DNA of 64,000 bases from Croceicoccus bisphenolivorans. GTDB lineage: Bacteria; Pseudomonadota; Alphaproteobacteria; Sphingomonadales; Sphingomonadaceae. Position 1 is the stretch's first letter. Each line of letters starts with the position of its first letter. The stretch covers positions 243,236 to 307,235 of the forward strand of contig NZ_LRSE01000005.1 in assembly GCF_001634625.1 (NCBI RefSeq), read 5' to 3'. Positions 16,451 through 25,027 of the stretch are shown here, piece after piece. A program made the position numbers and the translations under genes. Under the pieces are notes generated by a model that worked only from the letters and a program-made list of their open reading frames with translations, ran no database searches and was not told the DNA's origin.

Positions 16451-17371
16451 ATGAATATCACCGGTCCCGAAAGCCTGCTTATGGGTGTCGACGATCTCGC
16501 CGAGTCCCGGCGGTTCCTCAACCTCTATGGTCTCAAGGAACTCGATCACGGAGCCAAGGGTGCTTCGTTCGAGGCTCTGGATGGCAGCGGGGTGGAGCTG
16601 CGCCTGCTGGACGATCCCGTGCTCCCCGCCGCCAACGTGCGCGGGCCGACGCTGCGGGCATCGATCTGGGGTGTGGAAAGCGAAGCCGATCTGGATGCCA
16701 TTGCAGAGGAACTTTCGCGCGACCGGCAGGTGCGCCGCGTCGACGGCATGGTGCAGTCGGCTGACGACGACGGCAACGCGCTGTGGTTCCGCGTGTCGCA
16801 GCGCCGCGCCTACGAAGCGCCGGGCTATGAACGCAATATCGCTGGCAACAAGTACGAACGTTTCAACAAGCGCGTTGATTTTGACGATCACAGCCCTGCC
16901 CGACAGATGGGCCATGTGGTTTACTGGTCGAAAGACCCCAAAGAATCGGTCAAGTTCTATCGCGATCGTCTCGGTTTCCGGATTACCGACTCCTTCCTTG
17001 ACAACATGGGTGTCTTCGCCCGCGCGCAAGGGCATTCGGACCACCACAGCCTGTTCCTGATGCGGCCGTTCCAGGACGATATCCCGAACTGCTTCCAACA
17101 TGCGGAATTTACCTTCGGCGACGTGCAGGACGTGTTTGCCGGCGGCTACAAGCTGGACAAGGCGGGTTTCGAAACGGCGCGCGGGCCGGGCCGGTTCGAG
17201 CTGGGTTCGAACTGGTACTGGTATTTCAAGACGCCGATGGGCGGCGCCTTCGAACTGGGCGCCGACATGGATCAGGTCGACGACAACTGGGTTGCGGGCG
17301 AATTCGACAATGCCGGGGTGACAGGCGGCTGGTACTTCGACTTCAACAAGCAGTGGTCGCGTATCCGCTGA
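16451..17371 (+). CDS. Type I extradiol ring-cleavage dioxygenase (VOC superfamily, two-domain)
   Basis: A 306-residue protein made of two VOC domains. The C-terminal domain keeps the Fe(II) 2-His-1-carboxylate ligands: His in RQMGHVVYW, His in CFQHAEFTF and Glu in GGAFELGADMD. This is the pattern of 2,3-dihydroxybiphenyl and catechol 2,3-dioxygenase relatives. I chose the ATG at 16451 (MNITGPES), which has GAGG 9 bases upstream; an upstream in-frame ATG at 16394 overlaps operator S4. The substrate is an unidentified catechol. Confidence 0.87.
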   Translation: MNITGPESLLMGVDDLAESRRFLNLYGLKELDHGAKGASFEALDGSGVELRLLDDPVLPAANVRGPTLRASIWGVESEADLDAIAEELSRDRQVRRVDGMVQSADDDGNALWFRVSQRRAYEAPGYERNIAGNKYERFNKRVDFDDHSPARQMGHVVYWSKDPKESVKFYRDRLGFRITDSFLDNMGVFARAQGHSDHHSLFLMRPFQDDIPNCFQHAEFTFGDVQDVFAGGYKLDKAGFETARGPGRFELGSNWYWYFKTPMGGAFELGADMDQVDDNWVAGEFDNAGVTGGWYFDFNKQWSRIR

Positions 17372-17389
17372 CGGGCGGGTTTGTGACGC

Positions 17390-17441
17390 AAGGCCGGATG
17401 TGGCCGCATCCTTTCGGGTGCGGTCCGCATCCGGCCTTTTT
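17390..17441 (+). terminator. Rho-independent terminator after the extradiol dioxygenase
   Basis: A long interrupted stem: AAGGCCGGATG pairs with CATCCGGCCTT and CCGCATCC pairs with GGGTGCGG around a TTTC loop, followed by TTTTT. It ends the plus-strand dioxygenase transcript. Confidence 0.85.
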
Positions 17442-17471
17442 CGTGGTTCGACCGCCGGCGTCCTGCGGATG

Positions 17472-17505
17472 AAAAAATGGCCAGCCTCGTGTGGAGGCTG
17501 GCCAT
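17472..17505 (-). terminator. Rho-independent terminator of the BKACE operon (minus strand)
   Basis: A perfect 12-base stem, ATGGCCAGCCTC with GAGGCTGGCCAT, around a 5-base loop. The A-run at 17472-17477 is a T-run on the minus strand. It sits 33 bases after the BKACE stop. Confidence 0.88.
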
Positions 17506-17537
17506 CGTTTGACTTGGCTTGTTGGTGTGACGGCGGG

Positions 17538-18464
17538 TCAGAAACCGACGTCACCGCCGCCCTTCAGCTGCAGCATATCGCGCGCTTCGTCAGGCGTGGC
17601 GATTTCCATGCCCAGTTCTTCAAGCACGCGGCGGATCTTGGCGACCTGCTGCGCATTCGAAATCGCCAGCTTTCCGCGTGAGATGTAGAGGCCGTCTTCA
17701 AGCCCGACGCGAACGTTGGAGCCCATCAGCGCCGCCATCGTGTTGATCCGCATCTGGTGCACGCCGGCCGCCAGCACCGACCAGCGGTATTCGTCGCCGA
17801 ACAGCCGGTCGATCGTGCGCTTCTGGTGCATCAGGTCTTCGGGATGGGCGCCGATCGCGCCACGCATGCCGAAGGCGGTCTGGATGAAGAATGGCGGTTT
17901 CACCAGCCCCCGGTCCGCGAAATAGCGCAAGCTGTAAAGATGGCTCACGTCATAACACTCGAACTCGAAGCGCGTGCCGTTGGCGCCGATATTCTCCATG
18001 ATCCATTCGATGTCGGCAAAGGTGTTCTTGAAAACCAGATCCTTGGTCGATTCCAGGAACGGCTTTTCCCAGTCGTGCTTCCAGTCTCGATCCCGTTCTG
18101 CGAGTTCGGACAGGTTGAGGTTGATCGACCCCATGTTCAGCGAACACATTTCCGGGCGCAGGGTCAGCGCCGCTTTCGTGCGATCGGACACCGTCATCGT
18201 CGGTCCGCCGCCGCCGGTGGAGATGTTGACGACCGCATCCGTTGCGCCCTTGATCCGTTGCAGGAAGCGCTGGAAAATCGCCGGATCGCCTGTGGGCCGG
18301 CCATCGTCGGGATCGCGGGCGTGCAGGTGGATGATCGACGCGCCTGCATCCGCGGCTTCGATCGACTGATCGGCGATCTCTTCCGGCGTGCAGGGCAGGT
18401 GCGGTGACATCGATGGGGTATGTGCCCCGCCGGTCACCGCGCATGTGATGATGACCTTGCTCAT
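17538..18464 (-). CDS. BKACE family beta-keto acid cleavage enzyme (DUF849)
   Basis: A 308-residue TIM-barrel enzyme starting MSKVIITCAVTGGAHTPS. The zinc-ligand segment is ASIIHLHARDP (HxH), and the substrate-loop region NISTGGGG is intact. Known BKACE enzymes condense a beta-keto acid with acetyl-CoA to give acetoacetate and a new CoA ester. Here it could remove the keto-acid fragment of a degraded side chain. Its start overlaps the cupin stop by 4 bases; the longer frame upstream is rejected because it would read through the cupin gene. Confidence 0.87.
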   Translation of the reverse strand: MSKVIITCAVTGGAHTPSMSPHLPCTPEEIADQSIEAADAGASIIHLHARDPDDGRPTGDPAIFQRFLQRIKGATDAVVNISTGGGGPTMTVSDRTKAALTLRPEMCSLNMGSINLNLSELAERDRDWKHDWEKPFLESTKDLVFKNTFADIEWIMENIGANGTRFEFECYDVSHLYSLRYFADRGLVKPPFFIQTAFGMRGAIGAHPEDLMHQKRTIDRLFGDEYRWSVLAAGVHQMRINTMAALMGSNVRVGLEDGLYISRGKLAISNAQQVAKIRRVLEELGMEIATPDEARDMLQLKGGGDVGF

Positions 18465-19030
18465 GCGTGCGATTCCTCGTCCTCGGCGATGAGCACGAAA
18501 GCCATGCGGCAAAGCTTGCCCGAACGATTGGACCAACTGTGGTTGGTTGCGCGCTGGATCAGGATGTCACCCGGACGCATCAGCACTTCGCCATCGTCCA
18601 TCATCGCGTAAATCTCGCCTTCGAGACATATAGCATAATCGAGCGACGGGGTCTTGTGGAACCAGAAGTGACGCGGCTTTTCCGTATCGCGCACGCCATA
18701 TTCGTCGAGGAAATTCTCGACCTTCGAATAATCGTATTCCTCATCGGGCGGAAAGTCCGCAACGCGCAGGATCGTGCCGTTGGCAGAGTGGAAGCCGAAG
18801 CCATGACCTGCCGGTGCCGGATCGTCGCCTTCCGCAGCGCCTTCGCCCGTGGCCCAGACAACCTGCGCCAGCGTGGGGGAGTGGGCGGGCAGTACGTAAT
18901 TCGGTGTGGGGCCGTCGGAAACGATATATGATCGTCCCGCCTCGTTTTCCCCGGTTACGATGCGCCGCGTACGCCGCATCACCGCGCCATTTTCAGCCCT
19001 CTCATATGTATTTTCTTCGACTATGGACAT
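18461..19030 (-). CDS. Cupin-domain protein coupled to BKACE
   Basis: A protein of about 189 residues with a C-terminal cupin barrel: FHKTPSLDYAICLEGEIY, then MRPGDILIQRATNHSW. This style of cupin is common beside aromatic catabolism genes, but its reaction is not established. I prefer the ATG at 19030 (MSIVEENTY), with GGTGGA 10 bases upstream; in-frame starts at 19048 (ATG) and 19057 (GTG) are possible. It overlaps BKACE by 4 bases, so the two are made together. Confidence 0.78.
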   Translation of the reverse strand: MSIVEENTYERAENGAVMRRTRRIVTGENEAGRSYIVSDGPTPNYVLPAHSPTLAQVVWATGEGAAEGDDPAPAGHGFGFHSANGTILRVADFPPDEEYDYSKVENFLDEYGVRDTEKPRHFWFHKTPSLDYAICLEGEIYAMMDDGEVLMRPGDILIQRATNHSWSNRSGKLCRMAFVLIAEDEESHA

Positions 19031-19091
19031 GTTTTTCGATCCACCCATTTCCCGCACTGATAATTACGGTCCGTCACGTTCAGTTACTCCA

Positions 19092-19104
19092 TGTCACCAA
19101 TTGG
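19092..19104. promoter_or_regulatory. 13-base element TGTCACCAATTGG upstream of the cupin-BKACE operon
   Basis: An exact inverted copy of this 13-mer lies at 20651-20663, between the MFS and TonB-receptor genes. Here it is embedded in a wider inverted repeat, ACTCCA with TGGAGT. It probably binds a regulator common to these neighbouring units. Confidence 0.5.
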
Positions 19105-19213
19105 AGTCCCGGTCAACCGGCTAGGGGCTGTCAGGCACTTTGACGCGTGCGTGCAGAGCCGGAAGGATTGCCCAACCCCGTCGGGATTAGCCGGCGGCAT
19201 GACGCGGCAAATA

Positions 19214-20515
19214 TTACGCGGTGGCCGGTGCGGCCTGCAGGTGACGGCGGGCGGCAATATAGAACCCGGCGCCGATCAGGCCCGCTGCCGGCACGCAGAG
19301 CAGGGCCAGGCGCAAGCCTTCGACGCCGTGCGACCGGCCGAACGTGTCCGATAGCCAGCCGACCAGCGCAGGACCGACGGCCAGACTGACGATGTTGCCG
19401 ATCAGCAGCTGCAACCCGGTTGCGAGCGATCGCGATCGTATCGGTGCCGTACGCTGGACGACGGCATTGGTCGGTCCCATCCATGCGGTGATAAAGGTGT
19501 AGAAAACGAACATCCACACAATGGCGGTGCGGGTGGTTTCGGCCAGCAGCACGCCGAACAGCGCAATAAGTGCGATCACGGTCGTCACTGCAGGTACGAT
19601 GACCTCTGCGGAATGCATCTTTGGGCGGCAGCGGTCGACAAGAATGCCGCCGCCCAGAACCCCGACCGATCCGCCCGTCATCACGCACAGGCCAATCCAG
19701 AGGCCGGCTTGCCCGACATCCATTCCATGCAGGCGAATGTAGAACGCCGGCAGCCAGGCATTGCAGACATAGTTCACGAAGATCGCGCAAGAACCGCCGA
19801 TGACGGGATAGAGCAGCCCGCGCTTGCGCAACAATTCGCGGATCGCGGGGCCGAACGGTGGGCGTTCCATGGCCGTGCCGTCGATGCCATCCGCGGCCCC
19901 GCGGTGAGGCTCACGCAGGAACCAGAGAATGACCAGCGCCAGAAGAACCCCAGGAATGGCGGCGATGGCAAGTGCGTGGCGCCAACCGACCAGTGCGTCG
20001 AGATATCCACCAACCACGAAACCCAGTGCGGTGCCGATCGGAAGGCCCATGCTGAAAATTGCCAGGGCCGTCGCCCGCCGCGAGGCCGGGAAATAATCCG
20101 AAAGCAGTGACTGGGATGCCGGTGTGCCGCCGGCCTCCCCTATGCCAACGCCGAGCCGCGCAATGAAAAGCTGCGTGAAGCTGGCGGCCAGGCCGCAAAG
20201 TCCGGTGAAGACGCTCCACACCATCAGGGCGGCGGACAGGATACGCACCCGGTGTGTGCGGTCTGCAAGGCGGGCGATGGGAATGCCCAGTATGGAATAG
20301 AACATTCCGAACGCTGTGCCCGTCAAAAGCCCCAGCTGAGTGTCGCTGATCTGCAGGTCGCGTTTGATCGATTCGGCGAGGATATTGATGATCTGGCGAT
20401 CGAGGAAATTCAGCGCGTAGGCCAGTGTCAGCATCGCGAGAACCGCCGCTTCGTATGCGCGGGAGCTTTCCCGAATCGGGCCTCGGGTATCCTGTGGCAA
20501 CCGCGATCTCCCCAT
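19214..20515 (-). CDS. MFS transporter (aromatic acid/organic anion type)
   Basis: A 433-residue major facilitator protein with many hydrophobic segments. The first is around residue 25 (AAVLAMLTLAYALNFLDRQ), a typical helix-1 D-R signature of the anion:cation and aromatic acid symporters. The first intracellular loop reads RLADRTHRVRIL. I start at the ATG at 20515 (MGRSRLP); the longer frame upstream would read through the promoter. It is divergent from a TonB receptor, which suggests inner- and outer-membrane uptake of the same compound. Confidence 0.87.
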   Translation of the reverse strand: MGRSRLPQDTRGPIRESSRAYEAAVLAMLTLAYALNFLDRQIINILAESIKRDLQISDTQLGLLTGTAFGMFYSILGIPIARLADRTHRVRILSAALMVWSVFTGLCGLAASFTQLFIARLGVGIGEAGGTPASQSLLSDYFPASRRATALAIFSMGLPIGTALGFVVGGYLDALVGWRHALAIAAIPGVLLALVILWFLREPHRGAADGIDGTAMERPPFGPAIRELLRKRGLLYPVIGGSCAIFVNYVCNAWLPAFYIRLHGMDVGQAGLWIGLCVMTGGSVGVLGGGILVDRCRPKMHSAEVIVPAVTTVIALIALFGVLLAETTRTAIVWMFVFYTFITAWMGPTNAVVQRTAPIRSRSLATGLQLLIGNIVSLAVGPALVGWLSDTFGRSHGVEGLRLALLCVPAAGLIGAGFYIAARRHLQAAPATA

Positions 20516-20650
20516 CTTTCGTATTTGTCCCAACCTATAAACAACACGGAGCGGATCGCTAGGCTTAAACCTTATGTTGCGGTCTCCTCGTCCGCGTTTC
20601 AGCCGCATTTTCCATGGAAACGGGCCATTCCGGCGGTCTCTAACCACTCG

Positions 20651-20663
20651 CCAATTGGTGACA
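20651..20663. promoter_or_regulatory. 13-base element CCAATTGGTGACA
   Basis: The exact reverse complement of the element at 19092-19104, with palindromic core CCAATTGG. See that entry for the pairing. Confidence 0.5.
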
Positions 20664-20725
20664 ATACATTGCAGCTGCAAATTCCCCCTTCCATTATGAT
20701 ACGCAGCGTTTTATAAAATCCCTAT

Positions 20726-20740
20726 CATGATAAATAATTG
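20726..20740. promoter_or_regulatory. Shared promoter motif CATGATAAATA, copy 3
   Basis: Reads CATGATAAATAATTG and overlaps the palindrome TATCATGATA. It lies 84 bases upstream of the TonB receptor start. Confidence 0.4.
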
Positions 20741-20823
20741 ATCAGGTGCCCGATCCGGCGGGAGCCTGCGACCTGAACGCAAAAGGGCCTGAACGGTCCG
20801 AGGTAACGAGAGGGAGGATCTAC

Positions 20824-23163
20824 GTGTCCATCAACAAGTCACTTTTGGTTTCCACGATTTTGGCCATGGGGGCGGTCGCGCTTCCCGCGACGGGCTATGC
20901 TCAGGATTCGGATGATAATGACACCACGGCGGAAGGCGGCCTCGCCGAAATCGTGGTGACCGCGCAGCGGCGCGAGGAAAGCCTGCAGAAGGCCGCTCTC
21001 GCAATCACCGCAGTCGACAGCGAATCGCTGGCACGCGCCGCGATTACCGACACGGCAGGCCTGGTTCGCGTGGCGCCTGCCTTGCAGATCTCGACGATCG
21101 GCGGGTCCGCGACCCAGTTCTATCTTCGCGGCGTCGGTAACTTCACCACGAACTCCAACAGCGACGCGGCTGTTTCCGTCGCGGTCAACGGCGTGACCAT
21201 TGCGCGTAGCTCGGCTGTGCAGGGCATGTTCTACGATCTTCAGCGGGTCGAGGTTCTGAAGGGGCCGCAAGGCACGCTTTATGGCCGTAACGCCACCGGC
21301 GGTCAGATCAACGTCATCACCCGCAAGCCCGATCTTGGCGAAACGGGCGGCTACCTGAATGGCGAATTCGGCAATTTCGGTGCGGTAAAGGTCGAAGGCG
21401 CCGTCAATCTCGCGATGGGCGACGATGGCGCGCTGCGCATTTCCGGCATCAAGTCCGAGCATGACGGCTATCTGTCTGATGGCACCAATGACGAGGACAT
21501 GTACGCATTCCGCGTCCAGATGGCCGCCGAGCCGACGGAGAACTTCTCGATCAACGTCATGGGCGATTACGCCCACGTCGGCGGGGTGGGGCCGGGCGTC
21601 ACGATTCAGGGAATCGACCGCGACGACCGCATCGGTAGCCTGGATCCGGTCGCGCAGCCCTATTTGCACGCGCTTGCGTTCCCGGCTGGCTCATTCCTTG
21701 GCGAGCGAACCGGGTTCGAGCCGTATCAGGACAACGACTATTTCGGTTTCGCTGTCGAGGCGACCCTAAGCACGTCGATTGGCGACATCACGGTCATCCC
21801 CGCATATCGCCGCGCGGAAGTCGACTTCCTGACCTGCACGACCCAGTGCTTCCTGACGGAACTGGACGATGACCAGTACTCGTTCGAGACGCGGTTGACC
21901 TCGAACTCGGGCGGGCCGCTCGATTATATCCTGGGTGTCTTCTACCTGTCGGAGCAATCCCACGAACGGGCGAATTACAATCAGGATTTCAACGCGTTCT
22001 TCGCCGATTTCTCGAACGATACCGACAGTTACGCGGCCTTTGGCCGGTTGACCTACCACCTGTCGGACGCTGCCCGCCTGACTGCGGCGGGGCGTTACAC
22101 GGTGGACAAGAAGAACGCCGAAATCTTCGCCTACAACGCCCGCGTCGTGTGCAACGACCTGAGCGGTCCTCCGTTCTGTATCGGAACGCCGCCGTTGTCG
22201 CCGGTCCAATTCGATCCGCTGCCGATCTTTTTCGATGGCAACGGCGACCTGATCCCGGCGCAGCCTTATGGCAACAACGCGACACTGCTGGTGGGAACGG
22301 CCTACAACACGCCTGACGAAACCTTCAAGAAGTTCACTTATCGTCTTGGCTTCGAATACGATGTCGCGCCGCAGTCGATGATCTACGGCAGCTTCGAAAC
22401 CGGCTTCAAGGCGGGTGGCTTCTACAACTCGGTCGACGATCCGGTTTTCCAGCCGGAAACGATCGATGCGTGGACGCTCGGTTCGAAGAACCGGTTCCTG
22501 AATAACCGGCTGCAGCTGAACCTCGAACTGTTCTGGTGGGAATACAAGGACCAGCAGATCTCGCAGTTCGCCTTCAACAGCCAGGGCGGCGTCGAATTCG
22601 GCACTTTCAATATCGGCGGAACCCGCATCCGCGGTGCCGAGCTTGAACTGGTGGGCAAGGTTACCCCGACGACCACGTTGACGGGCCTTGTCCAGTACCT
22701 CGACACCGAACGGCGCAACTTCGTGTACGAAACGCCGGCGCTTGTCGGTCCCCCGCCCACCGGTTGCCCCTTTGAGCCGTCGGACGCGGTGTTCGTCGTC
22801 GATTGTTCGGGTTTCCCGGCGATCAACGCGCCGAAGTGGTCGATCAGCGCCGGGCTGGAGCAGGAGTTCGACCTGTCCGACAATGCACGGCTCGTCTTCA
22901 ATGCCGACGGTCGCTACCGTTCGTCGGCCTATGTCGGCAACGAACAGCTTCCTTTCCAGCTGGAGAAGAGCAGCTTCATGGCCGACCTGCAGCTGAAGCT
23001 CTCCTTCTACGAGCCGGAAGTCTACATTGCAGGTTTCGTCAACAACGTGACCGACGAGATAACGTCGACCTACACGCCGTTCCACCCGCTCTCGACCAGC
23101 GTTGTGTTCGAATCGCTGTCGCCGCCGCGCACTTATGGCGTTCGCGTCGGCTACAACTTCTGA
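20824..23163 (+). CDS. TonB-dependent outer-membrane receptor 1
   Basis: A 779-residue receptor. A signal peptide (SINKSLLVSTILAMGAVAL, cleavage near GYAQ) is followed by a TonB box, EIVVTAQRREESLQ. Then come the plug domain (GPQGTLYGRNATGG) and a beta-barrel ending in the aromatic residue of YNF. I start at the GTG at 20824, which has AGGGAGGA upstream, because translation from here gives a clean signal peptide. In sphingomonads such receptors import plant-derived aromatics and other bulky ligands. With the divergent MFS gene it probably forms one uptake route. Confidence 0.9.
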   Translation: MSINKSLLVSTILAMGAVALPATGYAQDSDDNDTTAEGGLAEIVVTAQRREESLQKAALAITAVDSESLARAAITDTAGLVRVAPALQISTIGGSATQFYLRGVGNFTTNSNSDAAVSVAVNGVTIARSSAVQGMFYDLQRVEVLKGPQGTLYGRNATGGQINVITRKPDLGETGGYLNGEFGNFGAVKVEGAVNLAMGDDGALRISGIKSEHDGYLSDGTNDEDMYAFRVQMAAEPTENFSINVMGDYAHVGGVGPGVTIQGIDRDDRIGSLDPVAQPYLHALAFPAGSFLGERTGFEPYQDNDYFGFAVEATLSTSIGDITVIPAYRRAEVDFLTCTTQCFLTELDDDQYSFETRLTSNSGGPLDYILGVFYLSEQSHERANYNQDFNAFFADFSNDTDSYAAFGRLTYHLSDAARLTAAGRYTVDKKNAEIFAYNARVVCNDLSGPPFCIGTPPLSPVQFDPLPIFFDGNGDLIPAQPYGNNATLLVGTAYNTPDETFKKFTYRLGFEYDVAPQSMIYGSFETGFKAGGFYNSVDDPVFQPETIDAWTLGSKNRFLNNRLQLNLELFWWEYKDQQISQFAFNSQGGVEFGTFNIGGTRIRGAELELVGKVTPTTTLTGLVQYLDTERRNFVYETPALVGPPPTGCPFEPSDAVFVVDCSGFPAINAPKWSISAGLEQEFDLSDNARLVFNADGRYRSSAYVGNEQLPFQLEKSSFMADLQLKLSFYEPEVYIAGFVNNVTDEITSTYTPFHPLSTSVVFESLSPPRTYGVRVGYNF

Positions 23164-23187
23164 TCCGGTTCCGGTCGGACGAAATCA

Positions 23188-23225
23188 CGGGGCGCGTCGG
23201 ACAATTCCGGCGCACCCTTTTTCTT
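23188..23225 (+). terminator. Rho-independent terminator after TonB receptor 1
   Basis: GCGTCGGA pairs with TCCGGCGC (one G-T wobble); the stem is extended by GGG with CCC after one mismatch, and TTTTT follows. Confidence 0.75.
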
Positions 23226-23237
23226 TCGTGGCCAGCG

Positions 23238-23804
23238 TTATGGTGCCAGCTTCGCTTCCCATCCGCGGACGAGGGCATCGATGCTTTCGGCCACGAGTGG
23301 TTCTATCCGGACTTCGGCGGTGAAGGCTTCTGTCCCGGGCCCTTCGATCAGTGCGCTGAACCCCAGGATGATGGCCTGGGCCGAAAGGTGCATGTGCCGC
23401 GCATCGATCGGCGCGATCCCGAAAGCGAGCAGCGGCGCTGCCGCAAGGTCGGACATCGTCTCGATCTGGTCCGGCGTGAACGCTGTCGTTGCGACCAGCG
23501 AGCCGCTGTCGGGAATGCGGGTCTGGGTAGACCACAGCACGCGGCCAAGCTGTCGCAGCCATTCCTGCCACGTGGCGCAGGGTCCAATCTCGTCCAGCTG
23601 ATTCGAGAAGAGGCGCACGGTGACGAGGCCTAGCAACTCGTCCTTGCCCCGGATGTGTTTGTAGAGTGACGGTGCCTCCACCTTCAGCCGTGCCGCCAGT
23701 CGGCGCAGCGTCACGTTTTCCAGCCCCTCGTCGCGCAAAAGGGCAATGGCCTCGTCGACGATGCGCGGGCGGCTCAATCTTTGCTGCGGTGGCCTGATAT
23801 CCAT
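23238..23804 (-). CDS. TetR-family regulator
   Basis: A 188-residue repressor. The N-terminal HTH covers IVDEAIALLRDEGLENVTL and LKVEAPSLYKHIRGKDELL, and a ligand domain follows. It is closest in style to the TetR/TetR_C group. It is divergent from a Rieske oxygenase gene, with a perfect palindrome between them (23842-23856), so it very likely represses that gene and itself. Confidence 0.88.
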   Translation of the reverse strand: MDIRPPQQRLSRPRIVDEAIALLRDEGLENVTLRRLAARLKVEAPSLYKHIRGKDELLGLVTVRLFSNQLDEIGPCATWQEWLRQLGRVLWSTQTRIPDSGSLVATTAFTPDQIETMSDLAAAPLLAFGIAPIDARHMHLSAQAIILGFSALIEGPGTEAFTAEVRIEPLVAESIDALVRGWEAKLAP

Positions 23805-23841
23805 GTTGACCTCCCATACCGTGACCGGCTAGACGATCAAG

Positions 23842-23856
23842 GCTAACAGTGTTAGC
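23842..23856. promoter_or_regulatory. TetR-type operator GCTAACA-G-TGTTAGC
   Basis: A perfect 7-1-7 palindrome in the 146-base divergent region between the TetR and Rieske genes. Size, symmetry and position are those of a TetR-family autoregulatory site. Confidence 0.7.
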
Positions 23857-23950
23857 TAAATTTGGCGAGAGCGCGGAGCAAGGCCCCAACAGTTCCGCCG
23901 CAACAACATTTCCGGTCCGCAGGGCCAGATGAACAGACGGGAAGACGAGG

Positions 23951-25003
23951 ATGGCGACGATCGCTGCAAGTGCTGGCCAGGCCAGGAACTATCCGCTCAA
24001 TTGCTGGTGGGTTGCCGCCTTTGCCGACGAAGTCGGGCGCACGCCGCTGGCACGCTGGCTGCTCGATACTCCGGTCGTCCTCTACCGGACAGAGGCCGGA
24101 GAGGTTGTTGCGCTGGAAGACCGCTGCCCCCATCGGCAGGCGCCGCTGTCATCGGGCAAGATCGAGGGCGACGCGATCCAGTGCGGCTATCATGGCTTTG
24201 AATTCGCGCCTGACGGGCGCTGCCAGCGGGTGCCGTCGATGAATGGCCCTGCACCGATCCGGGTCGAGACTTTCCCCGTGCGCGAGGAAGGCTTGCTCGT
24301 CTGGATTTACCTTGGCGACAAGGCGGTGATCGACGATGTGCCGCCTCCGCCGAAATTCGACTGGATGACCGATCCGGCCTTCAACGCGCGCAAGGGTTCG
24401 ATGGAGATCGCGGCGAACTACCTCCTGCTGAAGGAGAACGTGCTCGACCTCACGCATCTGGGCTATGTCCATGCCTCCAGCTTCGGAATCATGGACTTCG
24501 TCAATCCGCCCAAAGTAACGACCGAAGGCGACGTCGTCATGTACCGGCAGGCGTTCGAACGCAGCCCGCTGCCCGCCGCCTATGCCATCCCGTTGGGGTT
24601 CGAACCGGGCAAAATATGGACGCGGGTCGGAACCGGAAAATCGTTCTCTCCGGCATCCCACGAAAGCGAGGTCGCCTTTTTCGATCCCGACCAGCCGGAC
24701 AATTGCAACGGACAGGTGTTCTTCGCGCACCTGACAACGCCGATCGATGCGACCAGTATGCTGTATTTCTACGTCGTGGGCCGCGACATGATGAACGACG
24801 ATGCGACTATGGATCACTTCGCCGGTTTGCTGGTCCACGGGTTCAAGGAGGACGAAGAGATCCTTGTCAAGGTGCAGCAGACCATCAGCCGCACGCCGCG
24901 CCGCGGGTCCACCGGGGAACGCAGCGTCAAGGCCGATGCCGCCGGGGTGGAGGCGCGCCGCGCCGTCGAACGCTGGATGGCGCGCGAGACGATCCGGGAT
25001 TGA
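23951..25003 (+). CDS. Rieske non-heme iron oxygenase 3
   Basis: A 350-residue oxygenase. The Rieske ligands are in DRCPHRQAPLSSG and IQCGYHGFEF, and the iron motif is ENVLDLTHLGYVH. It resembles the gene at 211 in length and arrangement. The ATG at 23951 follows GACGAGG. It appears to be controlled by the divergent TetR gene. It is convergent with the aldehyde dehydrogenase at 26560, with 24 bases between stops. No reductase lies beside it. Confidence 0.88.
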   Translation: MATIAASAGQARNYPLNCWWVAAFADEVGRTPLARWLLDTPVVLYRTEAGEVVALEDRCPHRQAPLSSGKIEGDAIQCGYHGFEFAPDGRCQRVPSMNGPAPIRVETFPVREEGLLVWIYLGDKAVIDDVPPPPKFDWMTDPAFNARKGSMEIAANYLLLKENVLDLTHLGYVHASSFGIMDFVNPPKVTTEGDVVMYRQAFERSPLPAAYAIPLGFEPGKIWTRVGTGKSFSPASHESEVAFFDPDQPDNCNGQVFFAHLTTPIDATSMLYFYVVGRDMMNDDATMDHFAGLLVHGFKEDEEILVKVQQTISRTPRRGSTGERSVKADAAGVEARRAVERWMARETIRD

Positions 25004-25027
25004 TCGTATCGCGCGCTGCCGGCGCGG

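Larger units (their letters stand above)
20516..20823. promoter_or_regulatory. Divergent intergenic region between MFS transporter and TonB receptor
   Basis: About 308 bases without a gene. It holds the 13-mer CCAATTGGTGACA (20651-20663), a degenerate S-type site at 20694-20713 (spacer ATACGCAG followed by CGTTTT), the perfect decamer palindrome TATCATGATA (20723-20732) leading into the TGATAAATA motif (20726-20740), and a strong ribosome site, AGGGAGGA, before the GTG at 20824. Both divergent promoters must lie here. Confidence 0.6.

Noticed and set aside
21766..23085. 439-codon open frame antisense to TonB receptor 1
   Set aside because: The receptor has a signal peptide, plug and barrel end in the sense frame; the antisense product is rich in Arg and Val without motifs.
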